A program made the position numbers and the translations under genes. This document shows, piece after piece, positions 36,332-47,400 of a DNA stretch of 64,000 nucleotides; within the stretch, counting starts at the first letter, position 1, and each line of letters opens with the position of its first letter. The stretch covers positions 1 to 64,000 of the forward strand of contig JANOBM010000040.1 of assembly GCA_031411655.1 (NCBI GenBank), written 5' to 3'. The notes beneath the pieces are model-generated. The model had not been told where the DNA came from, did not search any database, and was given only the letters and a program-made list of their open reading frames with translations. Source of the DNA: UBA6163 sp031411655. Its GTDB lineage: Bacteria > Planctomycetota > Planctomycetia > Pirellulales > Pirellulaceae.

Positions 36332-37336
36332 ATGGCCCTCGCCCCACTCGTTGTCACGGATGTTGCTCCGGCCGACATTACAAAAGCCCTGCAATCGCTC
36401 ATCCCCAAAGTTCGGGTCGAACGAGCCCAATGGATCATCGCGCAGCTCGCCGATCGCGTCGAACGGAAGAGAATAAGTGAGGTTTACGCGTCGGTGGGCA
36501 AGCGTTTTGACGCCATCGAATCCGCGGCGATTGCGGTCGCCACACCGGCTCATGGTGCGACTCTGCTTGCGATCAACGGGATGGGCGATGCAGTCGACCA
36601 GCATGGGGTCGAATCGGAGGAATCCGCTGTACAAGCGGTTTGGACGCATTTTCTCGCTCGCCTGGCCGCAGCGCGCGTAACTTACCTGCAAGCAAGCAGC
36701 GAGACCGAGTCGGACCGACGAAGATTGACCCGTCTTGGCTTTCGACACTTGGCGGATCTCGCCTTTATGGTGCTGGAGCGAGAAAACTTTATGCCACTGC
36801 CACCTTCCGAGGTTTTGACGCCCTCTACCGTCAACCACGAGATCCAAATGGTGGTTGTAGGCGACGATCTAGGCAGGCTGGAAGCAGCTAGCCAAATTGC
36901 CGAACAGACGTTCTCGGGGACACATGACTGCCCTCTTTTGGGGGAGTTTCGCTCTGCGTCAGAGATCGTTGCCGGTTACCGTTTGTCGCCCCAATTCGAT
37001 CCTTGGCAGTGGCGCATCCTGATCGTTCAAGGCGAGCCGGCAGGATGTCTGTTTTTGACTCGTCACCGACTTGAGGGCAGCGGTTCTGACGAGGGCCAGT
37101 CGGCCACACCGACTGCGGTTGAACTAGCCTACATGGGGGTGATTCCGAAATTCCGTGGGAGTGGCTTGGGGCGGGTACTTTTGGACTGCGCGATTAACGT
37201 TTCGAGCGAGCTCGGAGCTTCACGGATGATATTGGCGGTGGATCGCCGCAATTCACCGGCTTTCACGATTTATCGGCAGCGCGGATGGGTCGAGACGGCG
37301 GGGGAATCCGCTTGGGGAATGGAAATTACACCGTAA
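36332..37336 (+). CDS. GNAT-family N-acetyltransferase, two-domain
   Basis: 334 residues. The C-terminal half has the acetyl-CoA-binding signature (VIPKFRGSGLGRVLLDCAIN, matching Q/R-x-x-G-x-G/A) and the terminal beta-bulge (NSPAFTIYRQRGWVE). The N-terminal half is about 150 residues and resembles a degenerate GNAT fold (LAAARVTYLQASSETESDRR, LTRLGFRHLADLAFMVLER), as in mycothiol-synthase-like two-domain enzymes. Substrate unknown. It is divergent from the PDZ gene and lies upstream of dnaA on the same strand. Confidence 0.88.
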   Translation: MALAPLVVTDVAPADITKALQSLIPKVRVERAQWIIAQLADRVERKRISEVYASVGKRFDAIESAAIAVATPAHGATLLAINGMGDAVDQHGVESEESAVQAVWTHFLARLAAARVTYLQASSETESDRRRLTRLGFRHLADLAFMVLERENFMPLPPSEVLTPSTVNHEIQMVVVGDDLGRLEAASQIAEQTFSGTHDCPLLGEFRSASEIVAGYRLSPQFDPWQWRILIVQGEPAGCLFLTRHRLEGSGSDEGQSATPTAVELAYMGVIPKFRGSGLGRVLLDCAINVSSELGASRMILAVDRRNSPAFTIYRQRGWVETAGESAWGMEITP

Positions 37337-37399
37337 ATCGCGGGTTAAAAACGCAATTCGCTGGTGAACGAGCCGCTCATGGTCTGGAACGGTGACAGC

Positions 37400-37408
37400 T
37401 TATCCACG
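37400..37408. promoter_or_regulatory. DnaA-box-like site upstream of dnaA
   Basis: TTATCCACG differs from the consensus TTATCCACA at one position. Only this one good match was found between the acetyltransferase stop and the dnaA start, too few to declare an origin. It may serve dnaA autoregulation. Confidence 0.4.
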
Positions 37409-37765
37409 CCTCCGTAAAGTCGTTGTAACCGTGAGTTGCGAGACATCGATGAAGAAAATGTAAACAGTTCTCGCGTGTTGCAAGCGGTTTTGGAAAGGGT
37501 GATCAGCGAGCATCCATCGACCTGTTTGACAGCGATGCTAGCTAACCTAGAATCACCGCCTCACGTCACAGGACAGGGTCGGTCGGGGAGGCATTGGTGC
37601 CGCCCAGCGGAGCTTGGTCGGCGGTGTTTACGTGAAGCGAAAGAAGCGATTCTTTCGGTCGTCGAAACACCTGAAAGTCACCATTCACGGCGCACGTTTC
37701 CCCACACCCAGTCACCTATTTTGTCGCCGCAAGAAAATTCCACGAGGGAGGTTGGTGCTACCGGT

Positions 37766-39346
37766 ATGCCCGCGTTGCATCATGAAACCGAAGACACGGC
37801 TGTTCTCGGAAAAGTCAAGGAAGCGTTGATTCAGCGGATCGGTCATGATCGCTACACGCTTTGGTTTCAAAGCAGCGCGACTTTCCGAATCGAGTCTGGT
37901 ACGGTGGTTGTCGAAGTTGCTGGCGATTTCGCATTGCAGCGTCTCCGATTGAACTACTTTCGCCACATCGAAGCCGCAGTCGCCCAGGCCATCGGCCGCG
38001 TTACCCCCATTCGATTGCAACTCGCATCGGTCTCGACATCGCCGGCCGATACGGCCGGTTCGTCTGCGCCGCCCTCCGACGTACCACAAAGCACTGTCCG
38101 GAAACTGGTTAGGAGAAATCCTTCGCTGCATGCACGGGTTGGAATGAGTAGTGACGGGCCGGTTCGAGTCGGAACGGTGGGGTCTTTTGCAGGATCCTCG
38201 AAAACAGCGTCTCGGGTTGCCGTTGACTCCCCGGTTGCCGGACGGGAAACTGCGTCGGTGAGGAATCCGACTTTGGATTCCCCAGCGGTTGATCGATCCC
38301 CTTCCCCGAGCGAGTTGATGACGTTTGCCAATTTCGCAGCAGGCGGGAGCAACGCCCTGGCACATACTGCCGCACAACTGCTTGCTGCACAGCCGCAGCA
38401 AAGTGCTCCGCTGTGCTTTTGGGGTGCGACAGGAACGGGGAAAACGCACCTCCTCAATGCGATACGTCATGAATTACGCATTCATCACCGAATGCAGCGG
38501 GTAATTTTGCTATCGGCTGAGGATTTTACCAATGACTTTTTGGTTGCGGTTCGTGGGGCAGGGCTACCAGCGTTTCGCAAACGGTATCGCGATGTGGACG
38601 CATTGTTGATCGACAATATTCAATTCTTCGGCGGGAAGAGTGCAACGCTTCGCGAGGTTCTCTATACCGTTGATACGATTATTTCGCGTCGGCGTCCGTT
38701 GGTGCTGGCCGGGGATCGCCCACCAACAGAAATTGATGGACTGAGCAGTGAATTGGCGGGAAGGATGGCTAGCGGATTGGTTTGCGGATTGAATCCGTTA
38801 GAACTCGAGTTGCGTCGCGAATTGTTCCGCCGCGAATCGATGAAAAGCTTTATGCCCTGGGATGAAGCGACCGTTCACTCACTGGCAACGCGAATCAACG
38901 GCGATGGTCGTCTGATACAAGGCATTGGTCGCTTGGTATCGATGCTACAGCGGATGTATCGGCGCATGCCAACGATGGAGGAAATCGTTCGGGAGGCAGG
39001 AGATATGCTTCTGCGCGGCCCAAAGGTTGTGGCGTTGGCCGATATAGAAAAAGCGGTATGTGCTGCGTTTGGCCTTCCCGATGGGGAACTGCGTTCAGAA
39101 ACAAAGTCTCGAAACGTTAGCCAACCTCGCATCCTTGCGATGTATCTAGCGCGGCAACATACCAATGCCGCGTTCAGTGAGATCGGTCGGTATTTCGGTG
39201 ATCGTAACCATAGTACTGTGATTGCTGCCTATCGGCGAACCGAGTCGTGGCTTCAGACCAATCAACATGTCGGTGGACGCGGCCCGAGAAGTTTGAAGGT
39301 TCAGGAAGCGATCGATGCGGTCGAAAACCTATTGAGAATCGGCTAG
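37766..39346 (+). CDS. dnaA: Chromosomal replication initiator DnaA
   Basis: I place the start at ATG 37766 (MPALHHETEDTAVLGKVKEA, 526 residues) because domain I begins there and GGGAGG lies upstream; an in-frame TTG at 37436 would add 110 residues unlike DnaA. Domain I (about 12-80) includes DRYTLWFQSS. A variable linker covers about 95-185. The AAA+ domain has Walker A GATGTGKTHLLNAI (about 223-236) and Walker B LLIDNIQFFGGK. Domain IV carries the DnaA-box-binding signature FSEIGRYFGDRNHSTV near the end. It opens origins and binds the next gene's helicase. The AAA+ entry, which lacks the usual NPxYTF motif (here MTFANFAAGGSN), is diverged. Confidence 0.95.
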   Translation: MPALHHETEDTAVLGKVKEALIQRIGHDRYTLWFQSSATFRIESGTVVVEVAGDFALQRLRLNYFRHIEAAVAQAIGRVTPIRLQLASVSTSPADTAGSSAPPSDVPQSTVRKLVRRNPSLHARVGMSSDGPVRVGTVGSFAGSSKTASRVAVDSPVAGRETASVRNPTLDSPAVDRSPSPSELMTFANFAAGGSNALAHTAAQLLAAQPQQSAPLCFWGATGTGKTHLLNAIRHELRIHHRMQRVILLSAEDFTNDFLVAVRGAGLPAFRKRYRDVDALLIDNIQFFGGKSATLREVLYTVDTIISRRRPLVLAGDRPPTEIDGLSSELAGRMASGLVCGLNPLELELRRELFRRESMKSFMPWDEATVHSLATRINGDGRLIQGIGRLVSMLQRMYRRMPTMEEIVREAGDMLLRGPKVVALADIEKAVCAAFGLPDGELRSETKSRNVSQPRILAMYLARQHTNAAFSEIGRYFGDRNHSTVIAAYRRTESWLQTNQHVGGRGPRSLKVQEAIDAVENLLRIG

Positions 39347-39492
39347 TGAAGGGTGCAAGGGGCCGATAGTCTGCCCCAAGCGGTGGCGAGGACGCTTGAG
39401 GTTTTGATCCCTCGCGCTTCCATACCGATTCAGTTCGTTACCGAAGCACCGACATTGCAGACTCGTTTGAGTGGAAATACAGGGAGGCAGAA

Positions 39493-40938
39493 ATGATCGC
39501 AAGCAATGACGACGAAAGACCGCGCCGGAAACCTCGGAAGGCAGCGGCGAGCGAAATCTTGCAGCGGCAGCCTCCCTTCGATCTTGAAGCCGAGATGGGT
39601 GTTCTTGGCAGCATCTTGTTACTTCCCGAGGTTTGTGATGACATCGCATCGTTGATTCGATCGGATGATTTTTATGACGATGCGAACCGTTGCCTCTACC
39701 AACATGTTCGGGACATGTACGACGGCGGCGAGAAAATCGATAGTACGCTTCTCGTGTCGCGACTTCGTACATCGGGAGATTATGAAAAAATCGGTGGCTC
39801 CGCGTACTTAGCGCGATTGAGCATCGCCGTACCGAACGCCGCGCATGCCGCTTATTACGCTCAAATTGTCAACGAGAAAGCTACCTTTCGGAAGCTGATT
39901 GAAGCCAGCACTGAGATCCTGCGTGATGCCTACGACCAAACGTGCGATTCGCGAGAACTGGTCGCTCAAGCAGAGCAAAAAGTTTTCGCGATTATGGAAG
40001 GACGTGCCACCCAGCACGCGGCGAGTATTTCAGACATCTTGCATCAATCAATGGACCGGATGGATGCGCGACTCAGCGGCGAACATGTCGATAGTGGTTG
40101 TGAAACCGGATTCAGTGACTTTGATACGATGACCGGCGGCCTTCACAACGGTGAGTTGATCATTCTTGCGGCACGACCTTCAATGGGTAAAACGGCCTTG
40201 GCAATGAACATGGCCGAAAACGTGGCTTTACAAAACCAACAGCCAACACTGTTCGTTAGCCTCGAAATGTCAGGGATCGAACTCGCCGACCGGATGTTGT
40301 GCTCGCTCTCTCGTGTCAACGGCCATAAGCTTCGCGCCGGCACTATCAGTCAAGACGACCGAAACCGTTTGGTTCAGAAAGCAAACGAGATCAGCAAGTC
40401 GCCGCTTTACGTCGATGATTCGCCAAGCCGCACGGTGAGTGAAATCGCTGCGGCGGCACGTCGAATCCAACGGCGACTAGGAGGCCTCAACTTGATCGTG
40501 ATCGATTACTTGCAATTGATCGAACCCGATAACTCACGCGATCCGCGTCAAGAACAGGTCGCGAAAATCGCTCGTCGACTAAAAGGATTGGCGAGAGAGA
40601 TGAAGGTCCCCGTGCTTTGTTTGTCGCAGCTCAATCGTCAAGCCGAAGACAGTAAGGACCATCGACCTCGCCTCAGCCACCTCCGCGAATCCGGCGCGAT
40701 CGAGCAAGATGCTGACGTCGTCATGTTCGTCCACCGCGAAGAGTATTACCATCGTGGCGAGGAAAAAGCACAATACGCCGGCCAAGCTGAAATCATTATC
40801 GCAAAACAGCGAAACGGACCGGTCGGTGAAGTGCCTTTGACATGGGAAGCCGATTACACTCGATTCCTTGATCGCGCACCGGATCGCCACAGTGAATTCG
40901 ATGACTACAACAGCTACTCTGGTGCCGGTGGTTTCTAG
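39493..40938 (+). CDS. dnaB: Replicative DNA helicase DnaB
   Basis: 481 residues, ATG preceded by AGGGAGG. The N-terminal helical domain is at about 20-140 (PFDLEAEMGVLGSILLLPEV). The RecA-like C-terminal domain follows: Walker A ARPSMGKTALA (about 222-232), Walker B LIVIDYLQLI, then LSQLNRQ and LRESGAIEQDADVV. No intein is inserted, which is worth noting because DnaB is a common intein site. It unwinds the fork as a hexamer, loaded with the help of DnaA, whose gene is 146 bases upstream. Confidence 0.97.
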   Translation: MIASNDDERPRRKPRKAAASEILQRQPPFDLEAEMGVLGSILLLPEVCDDIASLIRSDDFYDDANRCLYQHVRDMYDGGEKIDSTLLVSRLRTSGDYEKIGGSAYLARLSIAVPNAAHAAYYAQIVNEKATFRKLIEASTEILRDAYDQTCDSRELVAQAEQKVFAIMEGRATQHAASISDILHQSMDRMDARLSGEHVDSGCETGFSDFDTMTGGLHNGELIILAARPSMGKTALAMNMAENVALQNQQPTLFVSLEMSGIELADRMLCSLSRVNGHKLRAGTISQDDRNRLVQKANEISKSPLYVDDSPSRTVSEIAAAARRIQRRLGGLNLIVIDYLQLIEPDNSRDPRQEQVAKIARRLKGLAREMKVPVLCLSQLNRQAEDSKDHRPRLSHLRESGAIEQDADVVMFVHREEYYHRGEEKAQYAGQAEIIIAKQRNGPVGEVPLTWEADYTRFLDRAPDRHSEFDDYNSYSGAGGF

Positions 40939-40988
40939 CGCCTTGCATTCGCGTTTTTCCAACATTTAACGGCATCAGGAGATAACAC

Positions 40989-41462
40989 ATGACCATTCAT
41001 TCTGTCTTGAGGGTCGCCGTTGGTGGTGACCACGCCGGCTTTCCCCTCAAGAAGGTCGTTGTCGAGTTGCTCGGCCGACAAGTCGAGAAATTGATTGACT
41101 GTGGCACGCATGATGAAACAAGCTGCGACTACCCCGACTTTGCCGAAGCGGTTGCAAGAGAACTTCTGGCGGGTCGGGCAGACCGCGGGATATTGGTCTG
41201 CGGTAGCGGCGTTGGTGTGAGCGTCGCGGCGAATAAAATTAAAGGAATTCGCGCTTCCATTTGCCACGACACCTACTCAGCGCATCAAGGCGTCGAGCAT
41301 GATGATATGAACGTGCTATGCATTGGCGCTAGAGTGATCGGCCCCGAACTGGCGTTTGAAATCATCCGCGCCTTTTTAGGCGCAAAATATGAACCCGGCG
41401 AACGTCATGCACGCCGGCTCGATAAAGTCTTGCGATTGGAGCGAGACGGCTTGGTCGATTAA
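40989..41462 (+). CDS. rpiB: Ribose 5-phosphate isomerase B
   Basis: 157 residues with the RpiB/LacA/LacB fold. Visible signatures: GGDHAGFPLKK near the start, CDYPDFAEAVA, the catalytic Cys in VCGSGVGVSVAANK, and the GIRASICHDTYSAHQGVEH segment. It interconverts ribose 5-phosphate and ribulose 5-phosphate in the pentose phosphate pathway. The start has AGGAG seven bases upstream. It follows dnaB after 50 bases, a neighbourhood with no obvious functional link. It converges with the giant gene. Confidence 0.95.
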   Translation: MTIHSVLRVAVGGDHAGFPLKKVVVELLGRQVEKLIDCGTHDETSCDYPDFAEAVARELLAGRADRGILVCGSGVGVSVAANKIKGIRASICHDTYSAHQGVEHDDMNVLCIGARVIGPELAFEIIRAFLGAKYEPGERHARRLDKVLRLERDGLVD

Positions 41463-41496
41463 TGCTCCGCTTGTCTATCACCGATGGCTGTAGCGA

Positions 41497-44400
41497 TCAG
41501 AATATTTGCGACTCATCGGACATCAGTGTGTCGATGGCTTTGGTGCGTTCACTTTGCGTATCGATGGGACTGGCGAACGATTCGCCGTCAATCTTCTTTA
41601 CGCTGCGCGTTTGCCTTGCCATATGATTGATGATCTGCAATGCATCGCTGGCTGTCAATTTTCCGTCACCATTAACATCAGCATGATGCAATTGGAAAGT
41701 CTTTGTCGATTCACCCGAAGCCCCCGCTTGTCGCCGCAAAGAGTTGATAACCACCAGTGCATCTCGCGCCGTAACGCTGCCACTATTATCGACATCAAAG
41801 CGACGGATTGAGTTTGTCTGCGTAGCCGTGGATGACGCAACCAAAAACATAAAGTTCGCGGTACTGGTCTGATTCGCCGTCAAAGTGACTTCTCGCTCCG
41901 TTACCGTTAAACCCAAAACCGTAGCGGTACTTGGTAACGAAAAATTCGGGCTCGTCCGACCGTATAGGTTTGAAACTGCCACATCGAGTATCGAATCGTT
42001 ATCCAAATTGGCGATGACGACATCGGATGGCGACGCGACGCCGGTGATCGTTTTGTTTCGTACGAAGCCAGAGCCAGTGTTGATGAACAATTCAATCGTT
42101 TCTGACTTTACATTCCCGAACACGAGGTCCGGCTTCCCATCGCTGTTAACGTCTTGCACGGCGACCGATTCAACGCCAACTTGCGTAGAAACGCTGTCGA
42201 TCACTTGAAACTTGCCACCCACGAAGTCATAAACGTTGACGGTCCCGTTGTAACCAGCGATGACGATTTCGTCGGCCGAATCGCTATCGAAGTTTGCCGC
42301 TGCAACATCGACGGAACCGCGTCCGGGAAGCGTCTGTTTCACCGGGGTGAAATTGCCTTTGCCGTCTCCCAACAGCACAATGATTTCTGAAGAATCATCG
42401 CCTTCGAAACCAGTGGCAACGACGATCAAGTCAGTAAATGAATCATTGTTAACCTGTGCGCTAATCACCGAACGAGGACTGCGCGCCGTCGCCAGGATTC
42501 GCTCGTTGGATTCGCCACTCATGCGACTTACGATAGTACCCGAGCGGAAAGATGCGGCTACAAAGTCTGGTTTGCCATCACCGTTCAAATCGTTGACGAC
42601 GACAGACACAGGGCCGTTACCGGCGGACAACTCACGAACGGAACTGCCTTCAACAACGTAGATCGATCCCTTGTCGCTCACCGTTCCAACCGCTGCCACA
42701 GCGACAACCGGTGCTGAAGAAGGAGTCGCTTGCCAAACGGAAATCGCTTGCGGGCGTTTGCCAAGTTGAATGGGCGTGCTAGGCACAAACCTCCCAGAAT
42801 TGTCGTTAAGGAGTACCGAAATGTCGTTCCCTAATTCGTTAACGACCAGCAAGTCGTTATCACCATCGCGATCAAAGTCAGTTGCCGCTAAGGCGCGAGA
42901 TAAATTGCCCGTGGGTATCGCGGAACGAGTCACGCCGATCTCAGGTGTAATCGGCGAACCCGACGGTGGATTCTGCACGACGACGTTTGCCTTGCGGTCT
43001 GACGGTATCCGTACATTTGGGAATAGATACCTGCCGTTTGAATCCGTTGTCGTCGATTGCTCATTGGGATCTAAAAGGCGATCCCCGTCAGCATCGATGA
43101 AGACCTTCACGCCCGGCAATTCCTCACCCGATTCGACCGTTCCATTCCGATTCATATCATTGGATACTCGACCGGATATAGTCGAACTCGTCTGCGGCAC
43201 AATGCTGTCAGGGCGGTTCCCAAACATCGTTGTCGTTTCGTAAGTCGCAGACTGACCCGGTGCGATGGACAGAAGGTTACGCAGAGCCAGCGCGACGTCG
43301 TATTCTTGTCCTACATCAATGAAGCCATCACCATTTAAATCGCCTGTAATCGTTCCTTGTAAAGGTTGTCCGCTAAAGACCAGATTCGAGAGCTGAGAAA
43401 AACCATCGACAGTAAATCGGTCGGTCGCTAACGATTGGCCACCGGACGAATCGATCCCAACGAAGGTTGTACTTGAAGATCCAACCGATCCGGGATCGGT
43501 GACGAACAAGGTCGGTTTACCAGTCGCGTCGAAGAGCACCCCACCGCCGTCGTTGGCTGAACCATCGAACAAAAGATCTGCGTGATTGAATCGCACGAGG
43601 TCGAGCGTAGTGGATGAGGCGGACGGATTTGCGATTGAATACGTTTGAATCAAACGCGATCCAATTCGAGCGCCATTCGAATCAAGACTTTCCTCCACCC
43701 GTTGAACGAGATTAACAATCAGATTGCCAATGCGAAATCGACTGGTGGCGCGGGAAGTGGTTCCACTGACAGCCGTATCTAACGTAGCGCCGTTGGGTGG
43801 CCCTGACGAAAACGACGGATCACCTATCGGTTGGCGCGTGCCCACATTGGTCGTCCTGAATGCAACAAACGATTCAAAAACTGCAGGTGCCGGATTAGTC
43901 ACACCAACCGGGTCGTAGCTTGCAACGGACGAGACATTGAAAGCACCAGAGCCAAATACACCGAAGCTGTCTACCTGAAGAGTCACTCCGCCGTCGCCAA
44001 GGCCCGTTGTCAGCGTGTGCAAGATGGGGGGAGTATCGATCGACGTCGTTAGCGAATCAACGTTATTCGCGAGCACCGAATCCGCTGTCGTTGACGATAC
44101 ACTCACCGTATTGGTGAAACTGCCCGTGGCATTACTTGCGACGAATGCAACAATCGTGATGCTCACTGATTGGCCTGAATTGATAGTACCAAGATTAGCT
44201 GTCACAGTCTGACCGCTGGCGGTCACTGTTGCGCTGCCCGCCGTGCCACTAACCAAAGTAAGGCCCGCTGGAAGTACGTCGCGGAAGCTAACGTTCACGG
44301 CGGCGTTGGGGCCGTTGTTGAAGACGTTGATGAAGTAAGTGACATTCTCCCCGGCAAAGGCTGACGTCGGACCAAATAGCGAAACCGCCAAGTCTGTCGC

Positions 44401-47400
44401 TTGGCCAGCTGGGGCCACATTCACAGTGACACTGGCAGTGTCGGTGGCACCTCCGCTATCGGTTGCGGTGTAGGTGAACGATGTCGTACCGACAAAACCA
44501 GCAGGCGCAGTGTAAGTGAGATTGGTTGCATTCAGTGAGACCGATCCATTCGCCGGTTGAGTAACCGACGTAATGGTGAGTGTTTGACTGTTCTCATTTA
44601 CGGGACCGCGAGTATCGTTGGCAAGCAAGGTGGTAAATGGAATACTCGTTATTGCGCCACTAACTGCATTCACCGTATCGTTGTTGGCAACTGGCGGATC
44701 GTTCACTGGCGCGATGTTGATCGTGATCGTGCCAACATCGGAAACGGCACCCACGGTGGCGGTATATACCAATGTCAATGGTGTTGTGGTGAAGTCGTTT
44801 GCCGCGGGTACGTACGTAAGCGTCGTGCCATTGATTGACCCCATCCCTCTTGCCGCTTGTGTCGTGAGTGTGAAAGTTGGCGAAGCAACACTGCCGGTTA
44901 CCGTGACAAGCGGCCTTAAGTTCAATGTCGCCGTGGTGTCCTCAGTGACGGCGAGTGGGGAATTGTTGGCCGTCACGACGACACCCGCAGTCACGTTTAC
45001 TGTTACGGTCGCATTCGCCGACAAACGGCCATCGGTGATCGTATAGGAAATCACATCGTTGCCGGTGACCCCAGCCCGCGGCGTATAAACGATGTTACCA
45101 CCGCTTCGAACAGCCGAACTACCTCGACTAGTCAATGCGTTGACAATACCGATCGCTGGCGTTCCGACCTCATTCGCCGGCCCAACGGTATCGTTGGCAA
45201 GTAAGTTTGCGATTGGAATGCTCAGTGGCGTACCGGCTGGTGTGGTTCGAACTGGGTCCGCAGTGAAAACCGGAGGGTCATTGATGGACGCAATGTTGAT
45301 GGTGATGGTGCCCGGGTCGCTGACGGTACCTACACGAGCCGTGTAAACCAAAGTAAGTGGTGTGGTGGTGAAGTCGTTGGCTACCGGCCGATAGGTCAGC
45401 ATGCCACCGACAAGCGTAGCAGTGCCTCGAGCGGGCTGCGTCGTAATCGTAAAAGTGGGAGCGGATGCTGAGCCTGTGACCGTCACTAGGGGAACAAGGT
45501 TAAGCGTCGCGGTAACGTCTTCCGTTACAGCCAAGGGGGAGTTGTTTGCGGTCACCGTAACGGTTGCCGCAGCTCGTTCGAACGATCCAATATCGTTTCG
45601 TGCTACCCCATTTCCGTCACCATCGACAGGACGCGGGAAATTTCGTGCATCCACGGTGAGCGGTGCATTCGCACCCGCATCAATCGCACGACTACCAGCT
45701 GACAGTGCGCGGGTTCGTACTGGGCCACCATTATCTGCCAACGCTGCGAGATTGGGGTTAACGTTGATCAGGTCACCACCGGAGGCAAAACTTGAAGAAT
45801 TGTCCGATACCAGATTGAACCCCTGCGATGAAACTTGACCTGGACCGCCAGAGACAAAGTTAAACAGTGGCGCAGAGCCGAGTGGATCGGAAACGATTGA
45901 AGACAAGAACCGTGTAACCGATCCATTCACGGCAACGTTACTACCAAATCCCGTGGTGCGATTCGACGCGATTGTCGAAAACTCGACGGCACCCGTGAGA
46001 GTCGGAACCGTATTGGCAAACGCGATCCCTCCACCATTGCCACCGGACGTATTGTTGCTGATGGTACTGTTGGATACAAAGAATCCCGCGTCGGCGGCCG
46101 CAATCCCGCCACCGTCACCGTTGGCTTGGTTGTTGTCAATCGTCGACCGAACCACGGTCAAGGTTGGATTGTTGCTTAAGCCGATGATCCCAATTCCACC
46201 GCCGCGTCCGCCGGTGGTCGAGTTGCCCGTTATCTCACTGCCGGTCAGCGTTGCGTTGGCATCAGCGATGCCGATGCCGCCCGCTTCGGCGGCACTCGTA
46301 TTGTTCGAGATGGTTGAATTGGTGACCGTCAATCGAACTCGGTTCGCAGCCACTCCGCCGATATCGTCTTGTGCCAGTCCAATTCCACCAGCACCACCAA
46401 CCGTACCAACCGATTGGTTGCCGTCGATGGTCGAATTGACGATCGTTACATTTGCGTTTGCCGCCCCGATGCCGCCAGCAAGCGGCGCCGTGTTATTGAG
46501 TATCGAAGAGTCTTGGATGGTAACCGTCGGTCGAACGAGAGTGCCTTGCACAATGCCTATACCGCCACCTCCAAGGTCGAAGCGGAACGCACCCGGTATT
46601 GCAACTCCAGTGACACTGTTTTGCTGAAACAACGCGTTGCGAATGGTTGCATCGGTCAAGATGGAGATGCCACCACCTCCATTGACCGAAGTGTTGTTTG
46701 TAAACGTGGTCGCATCGATCGACACAGCTCCGTTTTCGAGCACATAAAGCCCACCACCGGCATCACTCGACTCATTTCGAAGGTAGCTACCACCGGTCTG
46801 CGTTACGCTGGCGACCTTGTACAAGTATGCACCACCACCTGATAGGCTTGCCTTGTTGGTATCGAAGACGACGGTATTGAGAGTTACTCTTGCCGCGGAG
46901 CCACCACCGTCAACATAAAGGCCACCTCCCTCGGCGTTTGTAGATTCATTGCCGCGAATGGTTGATTGGCTGATCGTGATCTGATAGTTCAAGCCATTGC
47001 CTGCCCATATCCCTCCACCTTGATTGCCCGAGGTGTTGTTCGAGATCACTGAATTGGTAATCGACAGCGTTCCTGCATTCAACATCGCGATACCTCCTCC
47101 GAAGTCCTCGGCGGAGTTGTTGATAACCGAAGCGTTGTTCAGCAATAGGTTGCCGCTCGTACCGATACCACCGCCATCGGAATCACCGAAGTTTGAACCC
47201 GAGGACGTATCCGCGCGATTGTTTCGCACGATCGTGTCACGGATTTCCAAATTGGTATTGGAACCTGCATCAATGCCACCGGAGGGAAGTCCCATTGGTG
47301 AAAGCCCTCCCTGAATAGTCAGTCCACTCAAAATTGCTGTGACGGCTGTGGGTAGTATTGCAGCAGAAACCGTGAACACTCGGTCAAGTTGATTGGCATC

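Noticed and set aside
37436..37765. 110-codon extension of dnaA from a TTG
   Set aside because: No likeness to DnaA domain I, which begins only after the ATG at 37766.
37712..38470. 252-residue frame opposite dnaA
   Set aside because: Overlaps dnaA fully on the other strand; Arg-rich shadow composition.
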